A stretch of DNA of 64,000 nt from Orthonyx spaldingii (Eukaryota; Chordata; Aves; Passeriformes; Orthonychidae), in the NCBI GenBank assembly GCA_013397795.1, contig VZTJ01002466.1, positions 1,908,571-1,972,570 of the forward strand, given 5' to 3'. Under the pieces are notes generated by a model. That model ran no database searches, had not been told where the DNA came from, and saw only the letters and a list, made by a program, of their open reading frames with translations. Below are positions 22,401-34,600 of the stretch, in pieces. Position 1 is the stretch's first letter. Each line of letters opens with the position of its first letter. The position numbers were made by a program, and so were the translations under genes.

Positions 22401-25400
22401 CATGAGAGGGTTGAAATCCTGGAAGGGCAGATTGCATGCAGTAAACCTCAGGATTTGAATAATGTTGGAATATGGTGTTCCTTTTCACAGTTTGTTTCTG
22501 TCCTCTGCCACCCCAGCAAAGTGAATAAATCAGTCTCTTCCCCCTTCCTGGAAAGTAAAAAGGAAAAATTCAACAACTGCTGATGAAGAGCATTTGAGTC
22601 ATTCACAATCTGTAGATTGGAGCTGTTCAGTCCAAAATCTGAAAGGCAGGGGTGTCAGCAGCTCCATAGGGCTTGGAGCAGGGACAGCCAGCCTGAGACC
22701 TTGTGTCTTTCTAGGCAGGCAGCTGCCACATCCTCAGGGGCTGAAGAAAAGCCCTGGATCCACCCTTGAATTCAGCTGTGAAGAGGGAGACAGTATTGGG
22801 AAATCCCTTCCTGGTGCTTGATGTGGGGTTGGGCTCTGAGGAGAGTATACCCAACCTCCCTTGTGCCCTGAAGAACAAAATGTCTTTCTTAGGAGCCATG
22901 GGTGAGCAAAAGCAGCTGGAAGAGATTTCCCTGGGTTTTTCCTTCCCAATGTGGACCACAAGAAAAATGTCTTGTGCCTGCCTTTGCCCAGCCTTGTGGA
23001 TGCAGACCGGCAGATGCCTCCCTTCTTCCCCCATACACAGAAATGCCTTTAGAGGGTGAGAAAATGCAGCAACTGTCTTTTTTGTAAGGGAACCCTGGCA
23101 TAAACAAGAGATGAAAGACAGGCTTATCCCAGCTTTCATGGAGCAGCCATTGGCCAAGGATGTGTTGCTGAGGAGAGACCTCTGAACTGCTCCAGAAGGA
23201 ACAGGAGGATCCCTTACTTGACTCCACTCCCACAAAAAAGGTTGAGTTCTGCAGGCACTCCCATAATAAAGATGGGTAATACAAAGATGGAGGCCTCACT
23301 CAGAGCTTCTAGCTGGTCTCCAGTCAGTAACCATTTTCTTTCATGCCTTTCACACCCCTCTAAGTGCTCAAATCCACAGCCATCATGTCTCCCTGCCCTG
23401 ATCCTGTGGTTGGACTGTCAGCTTGCGTTTGTATCCAACCCAGCATGATCAGTCTTGCCATCACTTGCCTTCTGCTGTCATTCTCCAGCACATGATCACT
23501 GGATTATTTCAGGGGTGGTGGAAAAAACCCACCCCAAAACCTGTCAACCACAGTGCTACTCCCACAGAGAGGCCAGGGCATGACCACGGTCACCTTAGCA
23601 GGACAACCTGGGCTAAGACTCATCTGGAGGGGATTTATAAGGACATCCCATCTTGAGGGTAACATCCCACTGTTCCTTGGGATGTAAAACAGACTCTGGG
23701 GCAGAGCAAAGGAAGCCAGGGAAGGAGGATGGTGTATCCATACAGGTGTGTGGAGGAAGCTCCTCAGAGAGACGGGAGAGTCACACAGCCTTCAATATCA
23801 GGCTTCCCTCAAGCAGAGTTACCTCTTTAGCAGTAAAAGAGAATTAGCAATATCTGGTATTTTTGCTGGAAGGCAAAACAATCCCTCTAAGCTAACAATT
23901 ACAGGTCATGCTGGCTTGTGCAGCCTGGGAGTAAGTGTAAAAGATGGAGAGGTGCAAAAGTGATAGCTCTGCTAAATAAGGAAGCTCTTCCTTATTGCCT
24001 TGGATAAATATTGTCTTTTGGGGAAGTCTTTTTGCTGTGTTTCACTGCAACAGCTGCCTGTCTTGTGGCTTCTTTTTATTAACAGGCCCCAGGGATTATA
24101 AAGCTGGAAGGGAGCAGGGAAAGTCCCCCCCACAGCACATGCACAAAGAGCTTGCAGGAAGATCAGGACCAGTTTCTGAATGCTAACATTTGGAATCACT
24201 AAGAAGATGCTTTCTTCCCAGCTTGCTGGAAGAACCTGTTCTCCTGGGTGTCTCAGCCCCCTGGGGCATCCTGGCAGCTGGAAATGGGTTGTAGGCAGAG
24301 GACAATATGTCCTCTCCTGCTGCCTCTTATTTTAGGGAAACTTAACTAAAAATCTAAATGTAACAAAGCAGCTCCAAAAGATCAACCTTCCTTGCTTCAT
24401 GAGCAGCATATAAACACTCTGGTGTCACACGTCACCTCTCTATGACTGAGGTACCTTGTTCCTCATTGCAAGGCAGAAGCTGTCCCCTCACAGATGGGCA
24501 GGGCAATTTCTCAGAAGAGGCTTCACAAAGGGCCTCACCTCCACCAAAAAAGGCAATGCTATCAAGACAGGACCCTCATGAATTGGGAGCAAGAAGAGAG
24601 GCACAGCTTTCACCTTACATGTGGAAACTCAGCTCCTCCATGTGCCCTGTTTGCTGCCCTGCCCATCACCTCAGCTGGGTCTGAGAGCATCCCTGCCACC
24701 AGAGCAAGAACAAGCGGAATGGCAAAGAGCAAGGCTGCTGCCAACTCACTGACTTTGTTTCCCTCAGCTCAGGCAAGACTCAGAAGCATGACTACACTTA
24801 TATACCCAGACACCTTGTGTTAGTGTCCGTGAGCCCAGAGAGGGGAAATGTGGACACAGGACCAACACCACCCAGGAACCAGGTGTCAAACACATCCTGC
24901 ACGGAGCCTGCCTTGGTTTCCCTCCAGATGCAGGCTATGCAGAGGGAGAGGTGCTGGTTACCCTGCTCCTCTGGAACAACTGTCTGCGCAGCACTGAGCA
25001 TTTCCAAGGGAAAGGATAGAGAAATGGTCTCTGGGTTCTGTGTTGTACAGGCACATAGGCACAAGCTGAGAAAAGAGCGTGATACCAGTGACACAAAATG
25101 GCACATACCTGAAGATGTTGGAGACATTTGTTCTAACTCCCTCCTTCTCCCAGTCAGCTTTATATAACAAGTGTAGCAGCCATAGATACCTCCTTTGTAA
25201 TAGCCTCCAGGGCACCACCAGCTCTCTTCTTTACCTATGTTACCTTTGTACCTTGGCTTTCTGCTGCCACTAGAAGTCATCATGGCCTTCCTTTTTACAT
25301 GGAGATAGTCTCAGAGGTAGGATGATTTGCCAAATTTATGTTTTTCCCCTTTTTCTCTCCAGGTTTCCAAACATTCAGGACAGAAACTTGGAGCCTTTAC

Positions 25401-27059
25401 CTAGCACAGCCATCAAATCCTGACTGTAATCAGTTTTGCTAACTGAACAAGTGAGTAAAATTTTGCTGAGTAAATTAATTAAATTCCAGTATATCTACAA
25501 ATATATGGAGTCAGGATTGTTTGTGGCCATCACAAAACAACCAGCTACTCATCAGCCAGATGCAGGTCACACTACAATCCCCTATTATATTCTTAGCATG
25601 ATACAAACAGGAGGTCATTCAGTAGGCAGCATTGGTCAGGTTCAGCTGATTCTTGTAGTGGCAGAACTATAAAGTTCAGGCATTTTAAATCTCAACATTC
25701 TTTTATCTTGGTTTACCAATAAGCAGATTATTTTTCCCCCTCTTTTGGCACTGCTTATGAACCAAAACATGAGTTAATGTTAAGGTCTAGACCTGGGCCA
25801 GTTGTTAACGTTGTTGCTAAGAAAACTCTATGCAGAAAATTATATGCAGAGCAGTTACAAAAATCACAATGCAATCCAAAAAGCAAGAGCAGGTGATTTT
25901 GCTTAGGTCTGGGTTATTTCTGTAGCTTTTAACTCTTCCTCATTGCTTAAGACTGTCAATATTTAATTCAAAGTTTTTAACTAAAAGCAAAATGTGGAGG
26001 GGCTGGTAAAGACAGGTTCTGCACAAAGTTCATAAACCTGAGTGTGCTGGTGAGTGCATGAAATCAAACTGTGAGGACAGAAAGAAACCCCAACTTTCTA
26101 AAAATATTCTTACTAGCATTGAAATGCCAAACCTAGAGAGAGGAAGAAATAAAGGTTTCCTGGGCACAGATTTACCTCATCTTGTTGGTAGCATCGCAGG
26201 TGAAGAAGATCAGCACAGTGGGTGAGATCTGCCTGGAGTTTAATAAAGGCTGCTTGAGTGCTGACAGGTGTTTCCTCTTCTAAATCCCATTGAGGAGCTA
26301 CCTGGCTATCTTCCCTGAGGAGACACTGGTTATCTGAGCTGATTGGCCTTGCAGTTTAGATTCTAGGAAGCATTACAGGCGAGAGAACAAAGAAAAGCAA
26401 AAGACATGTCCCCTGATGAATGCATTTGGGTGTTATTTTGAGAAATGGCAAATATTTATTCAGCTCTGTTGGCATGGAAGTGGGTGGGCAGCAGGGTCTC
26501 AAGATAAGACCCCATCAGCACAACTTTTAAAGCCACAATATATTATCTATATTCTGCTAGGATTTTTTGTCATAAAACATGTATCAGTATGTATTTGTTG
26601 TTTTGACTTGCTTGATTTTCCCTAAAATTGTTATTATTGTCATCATACTGGTTGAAAAACTTTGCCACAGATAGAAGTTTTGAAAAATGGTGACAAAACT
26701 GAAGTAAATTGCAGTATGTCTGTAATAAGCAACTGTAACCATAGCATTTTGCAAATAGTGCTGGCTATATTATGGGAGGAACTATCATGATACTGAGTTT
26801 ATATGCATTTATTTTAAAATGATTAATTGAATACCTTGGGGCCAAGGAGCCCCAGGTCCAGCGCTCCCATGGTCACAGCATGATCCCAGAGGATGCAGGG
26901 CACCAGCCAGTGCCTGGGAGATGGGGGAGAAGCAAGTCTGCAAGGCAATTTATAGATGACTAAGAGCCCTGCCTATGTCTTCCCCTGTAGTAAAGGCAGA
27001 TGAGTTTTTGTGTGAACTTGTCTCCTCTGCAGGGCCGGGGAATCAGTAGTTCATTTTTC

Positions 27060-27200
27060 TCTCTCAGCTCTGTTTTATATGTATGTATTTGTTTTATAAT
27101 GTTCGAGAATTAAAAGCAGGAGAAACCACAGCGCATTTTCTGCTGCCAATGAGTCAGTGATTTACTTGTAATTAAAGAGGAGGTAAACTCATTTATTTGT
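27060..27200. promoter_or_regulatory. Possible non-coding regulatory element
   Basis: Within 60 bp lie AACCACA (RUNX-like, about 27124-27130), TGAGTCA (perfect AP-1, 27150-27156) and TTGTAATTAAAG (homeodomain-like, from about 27167). The surrounding AT-rich sequence is not a repeat. This arrangement resembles enhancers, but it is inferred from motifs only. Confidence 0.25.
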
Positions 27201-28693
27201 TGATTCAGGTTGGGCAGGGAGGAGTACATTGACTCTTTCTTGCCCAAAGTAGAATTGGGTAAACCTCATTCACTCCTGTGGATAGAAAAATCACTCATAT
27301 CTTCACTTAAACTGTAAAAAAACAATCAATCCCACAAAACAGATGACATCTAGGAAAGCTCTGAGTAGATAGATTCTACCCTTTGCAGCATTAAGTCACA
27401 ATGTGTTGTTTCTCCCACCCTCAGCAGAGGGGGAAGTCTGCCCTACAAATCAAAAATCTTACAGGCTTAATCCTTAATACCACAAGGCAGTCCCCATCAC
27501 GTGAATCTTTGGTCCAAGGAATATACAGTACTGCAGATAAAGACAGAGAGATCCTATTAAAAGTTAAATCCCCCCCTGTTCACTGCTGTGCTCTGAGTAG
27601 AGGACATGCACAGTGGCAGTACTGCAAGTGGGCAAGGCTGAGGCAGAATCTGTGGTCTTGAGGGTTCATTTAAGATAGGGTTAGCAAGCAGCCTTTGGGA
27701 CTCAGAGCTCATTTGTTCCCTTTGTTCCCTTATAAGCTGTCAGTGTAACACCTCAATCCGTGATTCTTCCCTCTGGAGAACCTGACTGTAAGAGGTCCTG
27801 GAAAGTATAGTCAGAAGGTTCAGTTCACATCACTACAACCTACCCACTTCACTGGAAGTATGTCCACCACTGGAAAAGGTTGGAGAAGGCTGGTGTGGAC
27901 CAGTTACGTTAGTTTTGGTTTAGACAAAAACAAAAGCTCATGTATAAATGCTACTGCTATATCTCTCCCACCCCTGTTAGTGCTTCTCCTTGCTTTGAAT
28001 GGAGCACACCTCCCTCCTCAACAATACACACACATTCCTGTAAGGAAGGGCACACTGCAGGACCCAATCAAAGAACATGCAGCAGGTGGGTGTGACATAT
28101 GGGGGACAGCAAGGTAACAGTGAGATAATTAGGATTAGAACCATCAACAGCGGTGGTGGCAGACACTATGGGAGACGCTTGAATTAAAATTGGATCTTTG
28201 CTTATGAAGAGTTCATTGCTTCCTGCCTGTTCTCACCAAAAAAACCCAAGTTGCTTTGACATCACAGTTAGTTGCTATGGAAATACTGATGCTACCAAAG
28301 ATAGGACTGTGCTGGAGGGCTATAAAAAGTCCTGGAGACCCAGCTGAGTCCGTACATATTTAGGAAAAGCCAGCACAGCATTTAATTTTGGCAGTGGCAC
28401 AACAGCCCATTCATGTGACAGAACGTGACACCAGAAGTGGATAAGGGGACATCACAGTACAACAGAGTGCCATGATGCTGAGGTGGGGAGAGAGGGCACA
28501 GAGTTAGGACTAGTGGGAAAGTAGAGTACTTAAACCACTCTGGCAGCAAAGAATAAAGCTCCCACACAAAAAAAAGAAAATAAATTTTAGAAAGAGGACA
28601 TGCTAGAAATGGAACTTCTCTGTTCCCAGAAAGTTGTCATAGGCTTTATCAACCTTGTTGAGATGTCTCCTAGTTAATTTTAAATCTCAGTAA

Positions 28694-29093
28694 ACATAGA
28701 ATCATAGAATCATGTAGGTTGGAAAAGACCCTTAAGATCATCAAGGTCAAAGCTAATGCTGCCAAGCCCACCACTAAACCATGTCCCTAAGTGCCACAAG
28801 TACATGTCTTAAATACCTCCAGGAATGTGACTCCACAACTTCCCTGAGCAGCCTTTCCTATGCTTGATAACCCTTCCAAGTGAAGTATGTTTTCCTAATA
28901 TCCAGTCTAAACCACCCGTGGTGCAACTCGAGGCTGGATTTACTCTTGTGTTGCCACTTGTTATCGGAGAGAAGAGACTGACCCAGCTACACCCTCCTTT
29001 TAGGCAGTTTTAGTGAGTGATGAGTTCCCCCGCAGCCTCCTTTTCTCCAGGCTAAAGAACCTCAGCTCCCTCAGCTGCTCCTCATAAGATTTG
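28694..29093 (-). mobile_element. CR1 LINE, 3' part, minus strand
   Basis: The plus strand begins CATAGAATCATAGAATCATG, the reverse of the CR1 terminal ATTCTATG repeats, followed by TAGGTTGGAAAAGACC and AAGATCATCAAGGTCAA. It continues through the ORF2 end (AACCCTTCCAAGTGAAG, TTTTCCTAATATCCAGTCTAAACC) to CTTTTCTCCAGGCTAAAGAACC and CAGCTGCTCCTCATAAGA. It is a 5'-truncated copy of about 400 bp with an intact 3' end. Its frame is broken. Confidence 0.95.
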
Positions 29094-31330
29094 ACTTTGC
29101 TAACAAATACTATAGCTGTTATTTACAGCTGAGATGTCAGCAGGTCATCATCGTCATGAATACTTTTAGACCTGGTTAAAAAAAATATTTCCCTTTTCAA
29201 CCCTCCTTCTTCTAACCAAATTTTTTTTAAAAAACACTAATAAGAAGAGACTTTTCTGCCTCTCAGCTGTTGAAAAATACAGAATGATAACCTGAGCAAA
29301 ATTTATCTGACGTTGTCACCTCTCTGAAGGAGATGGGTACAGAAGCATTGTCCCTGTGAGAGAAGGACTTCACCACAAACCAGCTGCTCACCAAGTTTGT
29401 TGGGACACTGAGTCACATCACAGGCAGAACGGACAGGGCCACCAGAGACATTTCTGTGCCCAGGAGTCTGCTCCCTGTCTGCCACACTGCTGAGGTCTGT
29501 CCATGGATGACAGCTGGGAGCGTGCAGGAAGTCTCTGGTGGGCACTGCTCTGGCAGGGCAGTGGGCTGTACAGTGGGTCGACTCAGGCTTCACAGATGAT
29601 TCTTGATGCTTTTGAAATCTATGTCATGATTGCGGCTTTCAGGGTAAAACATTTGTCAGAGGAGCTTCTTACTCCTGGGCAAACGTGCCTTTACCCATAT
29701 GTGGCTTCATTTGGGCTGCTCTCTCTATCCTTTTTCCAGAAACCAAATGGAAGATTTGCCTCCACAAAGCCTAAGGCCAGCAGCATTTTCATCCTCCACT
29801 AAAATACCCCCAGGTTATTGATATCAGCCAGTAGTAATGGGTGCCCCTTCCCCTCCCAGCACAGCTCTAACACTTCAGCATCCACAGAGTCTTTACTCAT
29901 GTTCTGCGTCCCATCCAAGAAGCAGGACAGCACTTTCGTCAGACACCAGTTTGCTCAGCACTGAATGAAAAGGGACACAAGAACAGAAAACACTGCTTGG
30001 GCTTGCAAGCACTGTCACCAGTTTCACAGGCGAATCCATCACGCCCATCCATGCTCCCATTAGGCTTCATTTAAACTAGGCAAAAGCAGGGAGAAATGCT
30101 ACACTCACAAAGGATGTTTCTGTAGTCCATAAAACTACATTGTCTGTGATAGGACTGAGCAGTTATGATAGGAATGCTGCAGAAAAGCTCCTCTGGTCTC
30201 CTTTCCTCTGCTTTGTTTGATGCCACAGCAATTTAGCAAGGGCAGAAATTACTCTCCACCCCTGCAAGCTCAAAACAGACCTGTAACACTTGTATAGAAA
30301 TGGAGAGTCTGTGGGGGAAGAAGGCAAGAAGAAAACAAACTAGATGTAAACCCGGTTTCTTCATTTCAGAAACTGTTGCATCAGTCTAAGATGAAACCTT
30401 GTAGAAATAGAAGTCAGAGAACACAAATTGCTCCAGTGCATGTCTTTGCTGGAAATGTTTTAGGACATGTGCTCTCCCTTCTCAGGGAAAGACAAATAAT
30501 GCCTTTGCTGTAGACTTTGGAAAGAAAAGCAAAGGCTTTTATTCGAAAGCTGCCCAGCAACTGAGACATCCCTGAAACAACTAAAAGCCTTCTAACTTCT
30601 TGCTTAAATTTAGACTTACTCTTATATATCCCAAATAAATATGTTAGGTTTTGTGCCACCATGTTATTACTTTCTCTCTTCTCAGCTAACGTGTACACAG
30701 ATGCAGGATTTACAGACAGGAGTCATCTCTCCTCCTTCATTCTGGATTACCTGGCTGAACAGCCATAGCCTTTCTGATTTCTTCACTTAAGATAGGATCT
30801 TCACTCCTTGATCATCTCAGTAACCTTTTCTTGTGCATACTCACTACAGCCTGAATTAATCCTTCTTGGATGGGGGAGAGAAGTGTGGGGGGCTGTGCCT
30901 TCACAGAACTGTGTATTGTTCTTTGCTTCCTGCATCCTTAGAAAGAACTGCCCAGGGATCAAGAATCACTCTCCTCACCTTATGCCGAGGACTGGACTAG
31001 TTCCATCTGAAGAAAAAAAGCGAGTCACGCCACTTCCTACAGAGGCACATAAAGATTCCTGGTTGGGCAAAAGGCAAATGCCACTGGCAATCATTAGCCA
31101 CAGATGTGCTGTCATAATGATTTGGGTGGCACAGACAGACCTTACTTTGTTGTTTCTGTTTCAGAATTGCAGTGGTTCATTTAGAATGAAAAATGGGAGT
31201 GGCCTGATTTAAGCAGGAAACTCTATCACTGAAGCAGAGAGAGAAATAGGTCTGAAATGAAGCTGTTAGTTGCTGTGGGTTTTTTCTCCTCCACCTTCTC
31301 TCCTTTCCCTGTCCTGTTGACCTGTGAATT
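29094..31330. other. Unique non-coding DNA between two CR1 copies
   Basis: No exon, RNA gene or repeat was recognised. Frames of up to 134 codons resemble nothing known. Confidence 0.5.
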
Positions 31331-31609
31331 ACAGAATCACGCAATAATCTGAGTTGGAAGGGACCCACATGGATCATCAAGTCCAACTCCTGTCCCTGCA
31401 CAGTACCATCCCCAAGAGTCATACCCTGTGCCTGACAGCATTCTCCAATCACTTCCTGAACTCTGTCAGGCTTGTGCTGTGACCAGTTCCCTGGGGGATC
31501 GGCTCCAGCGCCTAACCACCCTCTGAGGGAAGAAGTTTTTTTCTAATATCCAACCTAAACCTCCCCTGACACTTCAGGCCATTCCCTTGGGTGCTGTCAC
31601 TGGTAACCA
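31331..31609 (-). mobile_element. CR1 LINE, 3' part, minus strand
   Basis: The plus strand starts ACAGAATCACGCAATAATCTG and GTTGGAAGGGACCCA, the reverse of a CR1 3' tail, then ATCATCAAGTCCAACTCC. Further on come CCACCCTCTGAGGGAAGAAG and TTTTTTCTAATATCCAACC. It is 5' truncated, with about 280 bp kept. It differs from the 28.7-kb copy in its 3' untranslated sequence, so it probably belongs to another CR1 subfamily. Confidence 0.93.
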
Positions 31610-34600
31610 CATGAAGCCACACAGTACAAGTCCATTTACTGCCTGGTCCCATTTGCTGTCAAGGCAGCTTGCCTTTTAGGTGATGCACAAGCCTGGTAAC
31701 AGCACTGCAATTTCTAAAGCATGCTTGTTTAAACAGGACCAGTAGGAACTGTCAACTCAAGAGCAACTCAGCCAAGTGTGTAGCACCTCCCTTACCCCTG
31801 ATCTGGCTGGCCATGGTCTCCTCACCACCAAGACCAGGCCCAGAGGCTCCAGGGAAAGCTGCAGGACTCCCTGCCAGCTGTTAGCAGACAATTCATCTTC
31901 CTAACACAGTCCTAAACAACTCTGCCCATCCTGGCAGAACCAAACCACACGCTCATGCTTGTTAATTCCACGCAAAGAAATCCCTAAAACATCCAGCAAA
32001 GACAAGCACAGGCTCCCCTTTGAGGGCAAACTGCCTGCAGAAGCACCATACAGAGGACTGCTCTCTCCTGCAGTGGCAGTCCCCTTGTCCCCACACTGCC
32101 AGGCACCAAGGGCAGGAGGAAGGGTGTGTTGGAGATATAACCAGATGCTGTTTCCAGCAGAGGAAGGGCTTGCAACTCCACCCATGCATCTCTCATGCCA
32201 GAGTTTTTTTCTGTAACAAAACACTAAACAAGATGCTTCTTGTTTCCAATGTGGATTCCTGCCCCCCAAATCTCTCTCAAGTCCCCCTTGTAGCTCCTTC
32301 TGCCCTTAGACAGACAAGTGACCCACATCTAGTGCTGTTAATGGAAAGGAGCTCCAAGCTTTGGCCAAAATGAGGTACACCTTTTTGTCTCAAAGGCATA
32401 CAGGGAAGCACAGAGCAGACAGAGGAAGGCACACTGTTGAGCAGGCTTATGGCTCACTGATCAGAGATGAGATAGACCTAAAGGATCCTAATTTAGGGAC
32501 GTACAATAATTTTCTTCCAGCAGTCTTCACAGAAATTCAAACACACACACACACTTACCCCATTTACATGATCAAGTCTTTATCTTTTAATATTTACTAC
32601 TGGTACATCATAATTAGGTTCTCTTATTTAGTACAGAAGCCCCCTGGTTTTTTCTGAACAATGCAAAATATGTGTGTAATGGCTATGTTGCTATTGTTTC
32701 TGCAATTATTTTTATGAAAAAAAAATCTGTGCAAGTTTTACCAGTAGTAGTGAAGTGTGCCTCACACCCTGGCTCCCCTGAGAACCAGAAAGCATGTTAA
32801 CTTCATCCTGTTAACTTCCACTCTGCTGTTCACAAGGTATAAAGATATAACCAAAAATCATTCAGCTGCTCAAGAGTCACAAGTTCAAGGATCCTTAATT
32901 CAGCTCCTTAGATGAGAAGCATTCTTTTTCTGCAGCTTGGTGTGTCACAGGCATAACAAGATAAAGCTTTACAAAGGTAAAGTCCTAGACAGGAAATCTG
33001 ACATCATGCAACTGCTCGGTGGGCCAGTGTACCAAACAGAGCACATAAAAATGCAGAGAATTTCACCACAGAGAGTCAAGCCAGTCCTGCCAGGCTCTTT
33101 TAAAGTCATTAGCACTGTATTTCATGGTGCATAGACCCTAACACTGATGTTGAAATGTCACAAGTGGTGTTTGCTTGACAGACAACACTGATCTCAGATG
33201 AACCTTTAACTAAAAATGGAAATTACATACAAAATAAACTAACAAAACCTTCCACCAATTTTGTACTTAAAACTTGAAATGTGTTCTGTACCTCCCCAGT
33301 CTTCCCTTGCCAGCAACCAGGTTTTACCAGATTTTCAATCCCAGGCTGTCCTGTCAGCATGTAAATCTCCTCCCCTTGAATCAGATTCCCCACCCACCCC
33401 TTAAGTGTATAATACAATACTTGAGGTTCTTGGGACAAGCACTTGCCATTGTGCTCATGTGTCATTGTTTTTTTGTCATTGTGCCAGGTCATATGAAAAC
33501 AAAGTAATTTTAAGTACAGTGGGTGCAATTGTTACAAAAATAGTTGAATGGGCTATTATAGGCACAGTGCTTTCTTTTAAAATAAATGAGTTCTTGAGAT
33601 ATATTGTGGGATGTTACTAAATTCTAGGTGATTTTCCCAGTCTGAATACGTGGGAACGTGTGTGGGTTTTAAAGAAAATAAACTGATAATGCTTTGCAGC
33701 CCACCTCCTGATGTCTCATAGACAACAGATTAAGAACTACCATTCTATATCAAACCATACCACTTTTTAGAATCCATTTCAAATTTCCTTCCTTACTTAA
33801 AAACCTGTAAAGATAGCTGCCTGTAACAGACAAAATACCACAAACCTTCAGGTTGCTTGAAAATCACGGTAAGTATGGCACTTTCTGGAATTTCAGTCAA
33901 TCTTACTAATCTGCTCTTATGTAACTTTTTTTAGATAAATCCATACTAGCAACAGATTGTTCAGCTTTGGAACTAACAACAAAATAATTCTGTGAATAAT
34001 TTCCAACTTCTGAATGTGATATCAATTTCCTTGTCCTGGGCATGCACTCACATTGTGTAGAGTTCATTTTTTCACCCTTTTTTATGACTCTGAGCAAGAT
34101 GCAAGGAGCCACATCAGCCAGCTGATATCCACACGTCTGTTGACAGTATCTATCATTTCCAATATCGGATGTGACTGCTAGGGATAGGCTGGGCACATAT
34201 GGTTGTCTCAGGAAGATAGGTTCTTACATGCCTACTCCTGGCTGACCTGGTGATACCTGTCTCAACATCTCCTACATCTCCTCCATCTCCTCCATCAGTC
34301 GAGTGTCATCCACCCCAGTCCCATCCCATGGCCTCTCACAAGACACAGCCACAGGTTGGTCACATCCTCACAAAACGTTTGAATTCTGTCTTTCTCCCTG
34401 AAATTGAAAATTGTTCACTGAGCAATTTCAGTCCTTTCTCCTGCCGATCTCTGCTCTTCTGGGCTGGTCCATGCTTGACTACTTTTCTTGCATTTGTGTT
34501 GTGCCTTCATTGATCTATGTCCAAAACAGAACTTCTCTGCCTCTTCCTTCTGGATGCAGTCATTGCTCTTCTGCTGTTCAGTCCAGAAATTTCTCATCAC

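Larger units (their letters stand above)
19421..28693. other. Unique non-coding DNA with possible enhancer clusters
   Basis: No recognised gene or repeat family in more than 9 kb. Two AT-rich spots have dense transcription-factor-like motifs: 22330-22400, with a perfect ATGCAAAT octamer, and 27060-27200, with RUNX-, AP-1- and homeodomain-like sites. Frames of 161-174 codons on the minus strand (22711-23235 and 24798-25283) have no recognisable domain and overlap frames on the other strand. Confidence 0.5.

Noticed and set aside
22711..23235. 174-codon minus-strand frame
   Set aside because: Overlaps other long frames on both strands, has no recognised domain and no supporting splice sites or start context.
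24798..25283. 161-codon minus-strand frame
   Set aside because: No domain is recognisable, and plus-strand frames of similar length overlap it. It is best explained as chance.
32530..32560. (AC)n run as a significant microsatellite
   Set aside because: Only about eight units, too short to be notable.
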